Of a stretch of DNA of 64,000 nt, positions 1 to 11,703 are shown in pieces. Position numbers and translations under genes: made by a program. The first letter of the stretch is position 1, and every line of letters begins with the position of its first letter. Source of the stretch: Talinum fruticosum (Eukaryota; Streptophyta; Magnoliopsida; Caryophyllales; Talinaceae); assembly GCA_021018815.1 (NCBI GenBank), contig JAITYX010000021.1, forward strand, positions 2,323,001 to 2,387,000, written 5' to 3'. Under the pieces are notes generated by a model that did no database searches, was not told the origin of the DNA, and worked only from the letters and a program-made list of their open reading frames with translations.

Positions 1-299
1 TAACTGTTGTAGGAGGGCACGTAAGTCAACCTCACTTGGTTGTATTTCTTGCACCATCGCCGGTTTCCGTCCAACGCCACCGTCACATGCTTCGGCATCC
101 ACTCAGCCCGGAGCCCCTCCCGTTGCAGGTACGAAGTCAGTGCTGAACTTCCATTTTTGCCCTCCCCGTTTCTGGCAACTGAGGGGAGCGCACAGCAGCT
201 GACAACTCCAGTGGAGATAGGAGAGAGATTGAGACTCTTAGCTGCCCTACCGGTCATCATTAGTGAATATTGTGGAAATTTAGTCATATTCATAAGCAT
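1..299 (-). CDS. Cis-prenyltransferase-like protein, first exon only (runs off the window)
   Basis: The minus strand is open from an ATG at 299-297 to the window edge (99 codons). About 67 residues of Ser/Leu-rich leader, plausibly a plastid transit peptide, precede a block with MPKHVTVALDGNRRW. This is the substrate-binding motif of the cis-prenyltransferase (UPP synthase) family, which chains isopentenyl diphosphate in Z configuration. The complete copy at 15452 has GLRRELMPKHVAAILDGNRRW, so the two are paralogues about 15 kb apart in opposite orientation. The next segment has lost the usual Gly and Gly-His residues (it reads KKYNQVRLTYVPSYNS), so the catalytic pocket may be altered or the gene decaying. 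The 3' part lies outside the window, so intactness cannot be judged. Family assignment is firm; function is not. Confidence 0.75.
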   Translation of the reverse strand, partial: MLMNMTKFPQYSLMMTGRAAKSLNLSPISTGVVSCCALPSVARNGEGKNGSSALTSYLQREGLRAEWMPKHVTVALDGNRRWCKKYNQVRLTYVPSYNS

Positions 300-585
300 T
301 TTCATTCCTGAATTTTTCCCTCTTCTTTCTCTCTCTATTCAAACTTTTTAATGTCTAAGTTGTGCTTGGGATGATATATTGGCGATCTTCTATCATCCAT
401 GTTACAAGGATATATATATATAAGTTCTGTTTGGTAAATAATTATTAACGGTTTGTATCATTTGTTTACTATCAATTATTTAAATTAGTTGTTTCTTGAA
501 AATGTATTTTTGATAAAATTACCTATTTGAGAAAAAGATATTTAGAAAATTTCATTTATACTCTTATTATATCTAAGTTGTCTTT

Positions 586-636
<51 letters not shown>

Positions 637-696
637 CATATCAAATGAGAACTCTTAACTAAAATAAGAATTAGGAAGTGCCAATCTAAGCACTTA
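300..696. other. AT-rich flank with AT microsatellite
   Basis: This is the upstream side of the partial cis-prenyltransferase. It is AT-rich, has pyrimidine-rich stretches near 315-350, and carries an uninterrupted AT dinucleotide run at about 589-632. I see no gene. Confidence 0.6.
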
Positions 697-1167
697 GGCT
701 CTATTTGATTCTAAGAAAATTAGAAGGAAAGAAAAAAATGTGGAAAATAAATTTTTTTCCCTTGTTTGAATTGAAGAAAAAAGGAGAGAAAAAAAGTTTG
801 GTGGAAAAACTCATGGAAAATGTTATCAATTTGATCAATAATATTTTCCTTCCAAAATTGAGAGGAAAATGGAAGAAAAAATTCACAAAGAGAGAGAATG
901 AACAAAAGAGAGAGAATTCTATTAAGAAAGGTCATTAAGAATTTCTCTCTGCTCTCAATTAATCAAGTATTATTGAGTATTTTCTCTCTTCTCTCCATGA
1001 CAATGTAATGATCGGTAAAAAGTTGAAAAATGATTATAATTTTTTTCCCTCTATTTTTCCTTGAACCAAACACAAGAAAAAAATTAATTTTCCCTTAACT
1101 TTTTTCGTCATTACTTTTTTCCATTTAAATTTTCTTTCCAACATATTTTTTCAAATCAAATAGAGCC
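697..1167. mobile_element. Tourist-like (PIF/Harbinger) MITE
   Basis: The element is 471 bp with terminal inverted repeats GGCTCTATTTGATT at 697 and AATCAAATAGAGCC ending at 1167. It is flanked by the 3-bp direct repeat TTA (694-696 and 1168-1170), the target duplication expected of PIF/Harbinger elements. The interior is A/T-rich and partly self-complementary. The open frames inside (701-938, both strands) are low-complexity and are not genes. Confidence 0.82.
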
Positions 1168-1643
1168 TTAAAGTTTGATCAAAGGCTTCGGAATTTGCCA
1201 CATCATCCATTCTTCCAACCACCCACCCTAAGCCCCTACCTCCAAGCCACCTACCACTTGCACCACCACGGAACCACCAATGCCGGTGCCTACAGCCGCC
1301 TTCACATGGCTCAACAGCAGACAACGAACCCAAATTAAGGGTCGTCGTCCACCTACAAGTCTTGTGACCGGTACCGTTGGTCCGTTTGCGAACCGCTTGC
1401 TTGCTCCGAATTTTTCATACTTTCCCTCTTGGTGGGTTAACCATGCCCCAATTTGGTTCCTTTTTCCCATAGTGCGTTCTTTATTTTCTGGCGGCAAACC
1501 CATAAAAATCGACCAAAATCACTTAGAGTTAGACAAACATGGCAACGAATTGGTTAGACAAAAGCAAGGGTTGAGGCAGAAATCAAGCCTAACAGCGGCC
1601 ACCACACGACTCGCCGATAGGCAAGGAACGCCAATCAAGGTCC
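1168..1643. other. Intergenic segment interrupted by the 10-kb insertion
   Basis: This is mixed-composition DNA with overlapping open frames on both strands (about 1228-1503 minus, 1280-1681 plus). The plus frame runs past the edge of the inserted element, so it is not a conserved coding region. With the insertion removed, this segment would join the sequence at 11704. I recognise no protein family. It may be remains of an older transposon. Confidence 0.4.
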
Positions 1644-1648
1644 ATCGT
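1644..1648. repeat. Left target-site duplication ATCGT
   Basis: ATCGT lies directly before the TGTAACACCCC terminus and is repeated exactly at 11699-11703 directly after the GGGGCGTTACA terminus. A 5-bp duplication is the usual footprint of LTR-retrotransposon integrase. Confidence 0.88.
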
Positions 1649-4600
1649 TGTAACACCCCGTCCCTAATTATGACGTATTAACATAACTCATCAATAATAA
1701 AGAGCACGTACATTTCAATTTCAAAATATTTTCATATCATGTTATACATCTATATATGTATCAAATTTATTTTTTTGCAGGACCCAAACGTAAACGGCGA
1801 CGATAGATGACCAATATTTATAATATAATTCAAAAGTATCAACTCCCAAATGTTATTTATGCTTATAATCCATACCTAATCCTTCCAATTACAAATATTT
1901 AATATAAATCCAATTTTTATAAATATTTATATATATAGCTATTCATACACATATATGTGCATATAAATATATTCACACAACTCTAATTAATCACATTCTA
2001 AGTGCCTAAGCCTCTAACGTCAAGGTTAACCAAAATTTTACTTTAATAAAACAAAAGCAATGACAAAATTTATATTAACCAAAAAATATATAATAAAAAT
2101 AATTATGAGAAAAATAATAAAAATAATAATAATAATAATAATAATAGAGAAGTAGGCAGCTGATGAGATTAGTGATAAATAAATAATAAAAATGAATTAT
2201 CATGATATTTTTAGGGGTCAAGTAAGACCTTGACACCACTAATCACACCAAGCCATGCTTGGCAATTGACAAGTCATTAGGTTAGCATGCATCATTACCA
2301 TTTGTCCTCCACAAAACTCAGCCCATGTCAGCTTGATCATGCAGATAATCATCAAAATCTGGTATAAATAGGGTGATTAGCAGCAAAAATTGGGCCTAGA
2401 ATACTCATTTCAGCACTTTTTTCTCTCTCCTGTGCACCTGATCAACAGCCCCATTTCGGCCACTTCCTCAGGCCACAACCGACCTCCTCCATTGACCCTA
2501 ACTGACCATAACTCTTCTCCATGCTGCACTGAACAAGAATCACCTTTCCTAGCATCATTCCGGCCACCCTTTCGCCGGAAAATTGCCCCCGAAACCCCTC
2601 CGTCGACCAACTTCTCACTACCACCTTTCACTCTTCTATAGTCTCCTTCTCACCTCCGGCCACCCTCAACCACGCCGGCAAGCACCCCTCCGGCAGCCCA
2701 GTCCCTCCAGAACTGCCGACCACCCATCGCCGGCCGACCGCCGGCCATCAAGCCACCAAAAACCACCACCCTCCATACCCTCCAAATAAAAACCACCAAA
2801 CCACCTCTCCTCTTTCCACACCACCCACGGCCAGACACCGCCTAACCACCGACCGGAAACGTGACCGCCGCCACCTGCAGGCATCGCCGGCAGCCGCCCA
2901 GCACCACCACTGCAGCCACCAAGCCTACACACTCTCTCTCTCCTTTATGCCCTAACATTCATCTTTTTCTAAAACCCACCACCACCACTTGCACTGCTAC
3001 TGCCGCCACCGCCAAGGACCACCGCCGATCACCGGCGCCACCGCCAACCACCGGAGCGCCGTCCTGCCGCCACCGGATTCCACCTGCAACCACCACCTTC
3101 GCTCTATTCTTCTTCCTTAGGTAAAAACCCTAACCCTAAAAATTTCCTTAACCTAATTTAGCTTTTAAAACTAATTAAAATTAGATAAAATATGAAGTAC
3201 ACATGAAATATGATCATATTAGTAAGGAAGAAAATTTAATTAAGGCATGCATGTTCTAACCCTTGTAATTAAGTAAATAAAATTGATAATTGGTTCATTA
3301 TAATTCATGTTTAAATTAATGATCAAATTATGCATGCATGTTAAGTAAAAGTTAGTGATATACTAATACATGTATAATTGTAAAGTAAACCTTGCATGGA
3401 TGATTAAGTAAAAATAAATTAGCATGTTAATAATAGGTTCATTCTTGCATGCATAAGTAGCATGTTAATTACATGAGTATTGTTAAACTAGAAATTTATT
3501 TAGTTATTATGTGCATGTTTAAATGATTAACCAAAATATTAACCTAGCTATAAACTTAAAGTGATTAGTTGATTCCTAAAGCATGTTTAATTAGTAAATA
3601 AACTAGTAATAGTACATGATTGCATGTGTAAATCACCTAAAATCTTAATGCATGCTTAGTAAAATTCATGCATAAACTATAATCACTTAATGAATAAATG
3701 TATATTTATTAACTTGTAATTAGCTAAGCTAAAGATATTAAAATGCATGTTTAATTTCTAAAATAATTCATGTTAAAGATTATTTACATTCATAAGTAAA
3801 ATAGCTTAGCTAAAATTTCAATAACATAAGGCATGATCCAAATACTTATAAATCATATCAATTACCATGAAATAAGGTGATTATTACCAAAACCAAATGA
3901 ATGTAATTCCTTATTAATGAATTATGTCTTAAAAATCTATGTTAAGGGCCATCAAATCAAAGTCCGTTCGGGTCCTGTGCAAGTATCACCAAGAACAAGT
4001 ATACCATCCGCATTATCGAGTACGTTCATGGATTATGCCTTTCAAGTTTTCATTCAAAAATTAAGGCCGGATATGGCCGCCATTAACAACCAACAAAGAA
4101 TCGTTTGCAACAATATTTGTCATGTTAAAGTGGACCCGCCCATTGTTACTTTACCATTGCTCAAAGTCGGCACACCGTAATTGCACCGCACCAACTGGAC
4201 TTCCCGATCGGTGCAGGTGTGTACACATTTAGAGAAACCCGATGATCGCAAGGGTAATCACACGAGATAATTAATTAGCAACAGTTTTACATTATTCACT
4301 CTCCCTCATTTATAAAATGAATTGAAATGCACGTGCTCAACCCAAATATTTCTAACTTATATTTTACTGCATAATAATGAGCGTATTGAGTTTTGACTCA
4401 CATTGCGAAAATATTTCTTGTTTTGTTTTAGGTAATTTTCGGATAACCCAGGAAGTAAATACTCGGACGTAGCGGCTTGCGGGAAGACTCGTCGGTTGGA
4501 TTAGTAGTTAGAAAAGTCGATCCGTCGGTCAAAGGGTCGTGCTACCGTTTGTAAATATTTCTAAGTTTTAGTTGTATCTTTTATTAATTGCCCATCGCTA

Positions 4601-4714
4601 CGTTATATATATGTACATTATTAACACCATCGGATCAAGCCTTGCCCTGTCTATGGACATGGGCGGCGGTGACGACTCCCGACCTTCCTTTCCGCTGCGC
4701 TAATCATCGGCTAG
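1649..4714 (+). repeat. LTR-like segment 1 (plus orientation, lacks its last ~47 bp)
   Basis: This copy runs from the intact 5' terminus TGTAACACCCC through a TATA-like box (2363), a C-rich Pro/Thr-coding-like tract (2440-3110), an AT-rich middle and a conserved 3' block (3930-4714). It stops at ATCATCGGCTAG, about 47 bp short of the element end seen at 11698. It is visibly diverged from the minus-oriented copies in the C-rich tract and the 5' part, so the two belong to different sublineages. Confidence 0.75.
2363..2370 (+). promoter_or_regulatory. TATA box of the LTR-like element
   Basis: TATAAATA followed by GGGTGATTAG precedes a C-rich, purine-poor leader, as expected at the U3/R boundary of an LTR. 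The same box occurs in reverse orientation in both minus copies (6971-6978 and 10441-10448) with a similar downstream context. Transcription is inferred, not shown. Confidence 0.5.
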
Positions 4715-7498
4715 TGTAACGCCCCCAACCCGTAATCACCGGTGTTAGACTAAACAAGCCGCTAGCCGATGATTAGCGCAGCGGAAAGAAGGTCGGGAGT
4801 CGTCACCGCCGCCCATGTCCGTAGACGAGGCAAGGCTTGGTCCGATGGTGTTAATAATGTACATAAATATAACTTAGCGATGGGCAATTAATAGAAGATA
4901 CGACTGAAACTTATAAATATTTACAAATGATAACACGACTCTTGATCGACGGATGACTTTCCTAATTGCTAAACCAACCAACAGGTCTCCTGCGAGCCGC
5001 TACGTCCGAGTATTTACATCCTGAGATTTCGAAAATTACCTAAAACAAAACAAGAAATAATTTCGCAATGTGAGTCGAAACTCAATACGCTCATTATTAT
5101 GTCTGTAAAATATAAGTTAAAAATATTTGGGTTGAGCACGTGCATTTCAATTCATTTTATAAATGAGGGAGAGTGAATAATGTAAACTGCTGCTAATTAA
5201 TTATCCGTGTGGTTACCCTTGCGATCATCGAGTTTCCCTAAATGTGTACACACCTGCACCGATCGGAAGTCCAGTTGGTGCGGCGCAGTTACGGTGTGCC
5301 GACTTTGAGCAATGGTAAAGTAACAATGGGCGGGTCCACTTTAACATGGCAAATACTTGTTGCAAATGATTCTTTGTTGGTTGTTAATGGCGGCCATATC
5401 CGGCCTTGATTTTTGAATGAAAACTTGAAAGGCATAATCCATGAACGTACTGATATTGTGGGTAGTATACTTGTTTTTGGTGGGATTTGTACAGGACCCG
5501 AGCAGACTTCGATTTGATGGCCCTTAACATAAAGTTTTGAAACACATTTCATTAATAAGGATTTAGTTTTGGCCATAATCACCTTATGTTATGGTAATTG
5601 GTATGATTCATAAATATTTGGTTTATGCTTTATGTTATTGAAAGTTTAGCTAAGCTATTTAACCTATGAATGCAAATAATAATATTTAACATGAATTATT
5701 TTAGAAATTAAACATGCATGTTGATATCCTTAACTTAGCTAATTACAAGTTTAATAAACATGTATTTATTCATTGAGTGTTTATGGTTTATGCATGAATT
5801 TTACTAAGCATGCATTAATATTTTTGGTGATTTACACATGCAATCATGTATTATCACTAATTTATTTATTAGTTAAACATGCTTTAGGAATTAACTAATT
5901 ACTTTAAGTTTATAGCTAGGTTAATCTTTGGTTAATCACTTAAACATGCACATAATAACTAAATAAATTCCTATTTTAACAATACTCATGTAATTAACAT
6001 GCTACTTATTTAACATGCATGTAAGAATTTAATTATGAACTTATTATTAATATGCTAATTTACTTTTACTTAATCATGCATGCAAGGTTTAATTTACAAT
6101 TATACATGTATTAGTGTGTTACTAACTATTACTTAACATGCATGCATAATTTGATTATGAATTTAAACATGAATTATTAATGAACCAATTATCAATTTTA
6201 TTTACTTAACTACAAGGATTAGAACATGCATGCCTTAATTGAATTTTCATCCTTACTAATCTGATCATAACTTTCTGTGTACTTCATATTTTATCTAATT
6301 TTAATTAGTTTTAAAAGCTAAATTAGGTTAAGAAAATCTTTAAGGTTAGGGTTTTTACCTAAGGAAGAAGAATAGAGCAAGGGTGGTGGTTGCAGGTGGA
6401 ATCCGGCGGCGGCAGGCGGCGTTCCGGTGGCAGAGGCGGTGCCGGAGATTGGTGGTGGTCCTTGGCGGTGGTGGCGTGGCAGTGGTAGTGGTGGTGATGG
6501 TGGGTTTTTGAGGGAGTTGGTTTTTAGGGCATATATAAGTGAGAGAGAGAAAGAGAGTGTGTATGTATGGGGGCTGCAGTGGTGGTGCTGGGTGGCTGCC
6601 GGCGGTGCCTGCAGGTGGCGGCGGTTAGGTTCCCGGTCGGTGGTCAGGTGGTGGTGGCCATGGGTGATGTGGCGTTGGTGGTGTTTGGAAGTGAAATGAA
6701 AGGGAGATTAGTAGAAGATGGTGGTGAAAAGCTGATCGACGGAGGGGTTTCGGGAGCAATTTCCCGGCAACTGGGTCGTCGGAACGGTGCTCGGAAGGGT
6801 TCTTTTCGTTCAGTGCAGCATGGAGAGGGGTTATGATCAGTTGGGATCGAAGGAGGAGGTCGGTGATGGTCTGTGGAAGGGGCCAAAGTGAGGCTGGTGG
6901 TCAGCTGCAGAGAGGAGAGAGAAAATGCTGAGATTATTGTTTTAGGCCCATTTTTGCTGCTAAAACACCCTATTTATACTAAATTTTGATGGTTATCTGC
7001 ATGATTAAGCTGGTATGGGCTGAGTTTGTGGATGACACATGGTGAGGATGCATGCTAATCAAGTGCTTGTCAATTGCTAATCAAGGCTAGGTGTGATTAG
7101 TGGTGTCAAGGCTTTATTTGACCCCAAAAAAATCTAATAATTCCATTTATTATTTTTATCATTAATCTCATCAGCTGGCTGCTTAATATTTTTATTTTTA
7201 TTATTTTTCTCATAATTATTTTTATTATATATAGTGTTTTAATAAATTTTGTTTATTTGCTTTAAGTAAAAAAATTTAGGTTAACCTTATTACTAGCAAT
7301 TGGCATTAGATGCTCATGTACATAAGTGTGTTTAATTAGTTTTGGGTGATATATTTTATGCATACCTATAGGTGTAGGAATGCCTATAAAAATGTTTATA
7401 AAAATTTGATTTAGATTAAATGTTTATAATTGAAAGAATCGGGCATGAATTATGAGTAATATTTGAGGAGTTAATACTTTATGAATTTTATTGTAAAT
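4032..7498. repeat. Tandem unit 1 (3467 bp) of the composite
   Basis: The unit consists of plus sequence 4032-4714 followed by the inverted copy 4715-7498. The same order recurs at 7499-10968 with only scattered substitutions and 1-3 bp indels. Paired landmarks are 4953/8421, 6567/10037 and 4715/8183. Confidence 0.82.
4715..7498 (-). repeat. LTR-like segment 2 (inverted, intact 3' terminus, 5'-truncated)
   Basis: It begins with the element end read backwards (TGTAACGCCCCCAACCCG) and continues as the reverse complement of segment 1 to a point matching about position 1814. It therefore lacks roughly the first 165 bp. Its end joins plus-oriented sequence at the shared motif ATTATGCC (7499). With segment 1 it makes an inverted repeat with arms of 2.7-2.9 kb separated by about 47 bp (4715-4761). 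Confidence 0.78.
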
Positions 7499-10400
7499 AT
7501 TATGCCTTTCAAGTTTTCATTCAAAAATTAAGGCCGGATATGGCCGCCATTAACAACCAACAAAGAATCATTTGCAACAATATTTGTCATGTTAAAGTGG
7601 ACCCGCCCATTGTTACTTTACCATTGCTCAAAGTCGGCACACCGTAATTGCACCGCACCAACTGGACTTCCCGATCGGTGCGGGTGTGTACACATTTAGA
7701 GAAAACCCGATGATCGCAAGGGTAATCACACGAGATAATTAATTAGCAACAGTTTTACATTATTCACTCTCCCTCATTTATAAAATGAATTGAAATGCAC
7801 GTGCTCAACCCAAATATTTCTAACTTATATTTTACTGCATAATAATGAGCGTATTGAGTTTTGACTCACATTGCGAAAATATTTCTTGTTTTGTTTTAGG
7901 TAATTTTCAGATAACCCAGGAAGTAAATACTCGGACGTAGCGGCTTGCGGGAAGACTCGTCGGTTGGATTAGTAGTTAGAAAAGTCGTCCGTCGAGTCAA
8001 AGGGTCGTGCTACCGTTTGTAAATATTTCTAAGTTTTAGTTGTATCTTTTATTAATTGCCCATCGCTACGTTATATATATGTACATTATTAACACCATCG
8101 GATCAAGCCTTGCCCTGTCTATGGACATGGGCGGCGGTGACGACTCCCGACCTTCCTTTCCGCTGCGCTAATCATCGGCTAGTGTAACGCCCCAACCCGT
8201 AATCACCGGTGTTAGACTAAACAAGCCGCTAGCCGATGATTAGCGCAGCGGAAAGGAAGGTCGGGAGTCGTCACCGCCGCCCATGTCCGTAGACGAGGCA
8301 AGGCTTGGTCCGATGGTGTTAATAATGTACATAAATATAACTTAGCGATGGGCAATTAATAGAAGATACGATCGAAACTTATAAATATTTACAAATGATA
8401 ACACGACTCTTGGTCGACGGATGACTTTCCTAATTGCTAAACCAACCAACAGGTCTCCCTGCGAGCCGCTACGTCCGAGTATTTACATCCTGAGATTTCG
8501 AAAATTACCTAAAACAAAACAAGAAATAATTTCGCAATGTGAGTCGAAACTCAATACGCTCATTATTATGTCTGTAAAATATAAGTTAAAAATATTTGGG
8601 TTGAGCACGTGCATTTCAATTCATTTTATAAATGAGGGAGAGTGAATAATGTAAAGCTGTTGCTAATTAATTATCCGTGTGGTTACCCTTGCGATCATCG
8701 GGTTTCCCTAAATGTGTACACACCCGGACCGATCGGAAGTCCAGTTGGTGCGGCGCAGTTACGGTGTGCCGACTTTGAGCAATGGTAAAGTAACAATGGG
8801 CGGGTCCACTTTAACATGGCAAATACTTGTTGCAAATGATTCTTTGTTGGTTGTTAATGGCGGCCATATCCGGCCTTGATTTTTGAATGAAAACTTGAAA
8901 GGCATAATCCATGAACGTACTCGATATTGTGGGTAGTATACTTGTTTTTGGTGGGATTTGTACAGGACCCGAGCAGACTTCGATTTGATGGCCCTTAACA
9001 TAAAGTTTTGAAACACATTTCATTAATAAGGATTTAGTTTTGGCCATAATCACCTTATGTTATGGTAATTGGTATGATTCATAAATATTTGGTTTATGCT
9101 TTATGTTATTGAAAGTTTAGCTAAGCTATTTAACCTATGAATGCAAATAATAATATTTAACATGAATTATTTTAGAAATTAAACATGCATGTTGATATCC
9201 TTAACTTAGCTAATTACAAGTTTAATAAACATGTATTTATTCATTGAGTGTTTATGGTTTATGCATGAATTTTACTAAGCATGCATTAATATTTTTGGTG
9301 ATTTACACATGCAATCATGTATTATCACTAATTTATTTATTAGTTAAACATGCTTTAGGAATTAACTAATTACTTTAAGTTTATAGCTAGGTTAATCTTT
9401 GGTTAATCACTTAAACATGCACATAATAACTAAATAAATTCCTATTTTAACAATACTCATGTAATTAACATGCTACTTATTTAACATGCATGTAAGAATT
9501 TAATTATGAACTTATTATTAATATGCTAATTTACTTTTACTTAATCATGCATGCAAGGTTTAATTTACAATTATACATGTATTAGTGTGTTACTAACTAT
9601 TACTTAACATGCATGCATAATTTGATTATGAATTTAAACATGAATTATTAATGAACCAATTATCAATTTTATTTACTTAACTACAAGGATTAGAACATGC
9701 ATGCCTTAATTGAATTTTCATCCTTACTAATCTGATCATAACTTTCTGTGTACTTCATATTTTATCTAATTTTAATTAGTTTTAAAAGCTAAATTAGGTT
9801 AAGAAAATCTTTAAGGTTAGGGTTTTTACCTAAGGAAGAAGAATAGAGCAAGGGTGGTGGTTGCAGGTGGAATCCGGCGGCGGCAGGCGGCGTTCCGGTG
9901 GCAGAGGCGGTGCCGGAGATTGGTGGTGGTCCTTGGCGGTGGTGGCGTGGCAGTGGTAGTGGTGGTGATGGTGGGTTTTTGAGGGAGTTGGTTTTAGGGC
10001 ATATATAAGTGAGAGAGAGAAAGAGAGTGTGTATGTATGGGGGCTGCAGTGGTGGTGCTGGGTGGCTGCCGGCGGTGCCTGCAGGTGGCGGCGGTTAGGT
10101 TCCCGGTCGGTGGTCAGGTGGTGGTGGCCATGGGTGATGTGGCGTTGGTGGTGTTTGGAAGTGAAATGAAAGGGAGATTAGTAGAAGATGGTGGTGAAAA
10201 GCTGATCGACGGAGGGGTTTCGGGAGCAATTTCCCGGCAACTGGGTCGTCGGAACGGTGCTCGGAAGGGTTCTTTTCGTTCAGTGCAGCATGGAGAGGGG
10301 TTATGATCAGTTGGGATCGAAGGAGGAGGTCGGTGATGGTCTGTGGAAGGGGCCAAAGTGAGGCTGGTGGTCAGCTGCAGAGAGGAGAGAGAAAATGCTG

Positions 10401-10968
10401 AGATTATTGTTTTAGGCCCATTTTTGCTGCTAAAACACCCTATTTATACTAAATTTTGATGGTTATCTGCATGATTAAGCTGGTATGGGCTGAGTTTGTG
10501 GATGACACATGGTGAGGATGCATGCTAATCAAGTGCTTGTCAATTGCTAATCAAGGCTAGGTGTGATTAGTGGTGTCAAGGCTTTATTTGACCCCAAAAA
10601 AATTTAATAATTCCATTTATTATTTTTATCATTAATCTCATCAGCTGGCTGCTTAATATTTTTATTTTTATTATTTTTCTCATAATTATTTTTATTATAT
10701 ATAGTGTTTTAATAAATTTTGTTTATTTGCTTTAAGTAAAAAAATTTAGGTTAACCTTATTACTAGCAATTGGCATTAGATGCTCATGTACATAAGTGTG
10801 TTTAATTAGTTTTGGGTGATATATTTTATGCATACCTATAGGTGTAGGAATGCCTATAAAAATGTTTATAAAAATTTGATTTAGATTAAATGTTTATAAT
10901 TGAAAGAATCGGGCATGAATTATGAGTAATATTTGAGGAGTTAATACTTTATGAATTTTATTGTAAAT
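7499..10968. repeat. Tandem unit 2 (about 3470 bp)
   Basis: This is a near-identical repeat of 4032-7498: plus 7499-8182, then inverted 8183-10968, again starting TGTAACGCCCC. The two units differ far less from each other than the plus and minus arms do, so the tandem duplication is younger than the inverted arrangement. Confidence 0.82.
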
Positions 10969-11698
10969 ATTATGCCTTTCAAGTTTTCATTCAAAAATTA
11001 AGGCCGGATATGGCCGCCATTAACAACCAACAAAGAATCATTTGCAACAATATTTGTCATGTTAAAGTGGACCCGCCCATTGTTACTTTACCATTGCTCA
11101 AAGTCGGCACACCGTAATTGCACCGCACCAACTGGACTTCCCGATCGGTCCAGGTGTGTACACATTTAGAGAAAACCCGATGATCGCAAGGGTAATCACA
11201 CGAGATAATTAATTAGCAACAGTTTTACATTATTCACTCTCCCTCATTTATAAAATGAATTGAAATGCACGTGCTCAACCCAAATATTTCTAACTTATAT
11301 TTTACTTGCATAATAATGAGCGTATTGAGTTTTGACTCACATTGCGAAAATATTTCTTGTTTTGTTTTAGGTAATTTTCAGATAACCCGGAAGTAAATAC
11401 TCGAACGTAGCGGCTTGCGGGAAGACTCGTCGGTTGGATTAGTAGTTAGAAAAGTCGTCCGTCGATCAAAGGGTCGTGCTACCGTTTGTAAATATTTCTA
11501 AGTTTTAGTTGTATCTTTTATTAATTGCCCATCGCTACGTTATATATATGTACATTATTAACACCATCGGATCAAGCCTTGCCCTGTCTATGGACATGGG
11601 CAGCGGTGACGACTCCCGACCTTCCTTTCCGCTGCGCTAATCATCGGCTAGCGGCTTGTTTAGTCTAATACCGGTGATTACGAGTTGGGGGCGTTACA
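10969..11698 (+). repeat. Third partial copy carrying the true 3' terminus
   Basis: It repeats 4032-4714 but, where the other copies switch into the inverted segment, it continues as CGGCTTGTTTAGTCTAATAC and ends at GGGGCGTTACA beside the right ATCGT duplication. It shows what the uninterrupted element end looks like. Confidence 0.8.
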
Positions 11699-11703
11699 AT
11701 CGT

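Larger units (their letters stand above)
1649..11698. mobile_element. Composite LTR-like insertion with internal inversion and tandem duplication
   Basis: The whole 10,050-bp block begins TGTAACACCCC, ends GGGGCGTTACA and is bounded by the perfect duplication ATCGT, so its outer ends look like those of one LTR-type insertion. Inside are five segments of one roughly 3.1-kb LTR-like sequence: plus 1649-4714, minus 4715-7498, plus 7499-8182, minus 8183-10968 and plus 10969-11698. No gag, protease, reverse transcriptase or integrase sequence is visible, nor an obvious primer-binding site, so this is LTR material without coding domains. The long LTR with TGTAACRCCCC ends may fit a chromovirus (Tekay/Del-like) or non-autonomous element; that family guess is tentative. 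Confidence 0.8.

Noticed and set aside
1280..1681. 133-codon plus-strand frame before the LTR composite
   Set aside because: It crosses the insertion boundary at 1649, so its end is made of element sequence, and no family resemblance is visible.
3917..4180. Repeated open frame ending VKVDPPIVTLPLLKVGTP in several copies of the LTR-like element
   Set aside because: Copies differ by indels that switch the reading frame in the middle (FMDYAFQVFIQK in one, WIMPFKFSFKNQ in another), so the DNA is conserved by recent copying, not as a protein.
6427..6886. Gly/Trp/Val-rich or Pro/Ser-rich frames in the GC-rich part of the inverted copies
   Set aside because: They are the complement of the C-rich leader tract of the LTR-like element, occur identically at 10037-10356 and have low-complexity composition.
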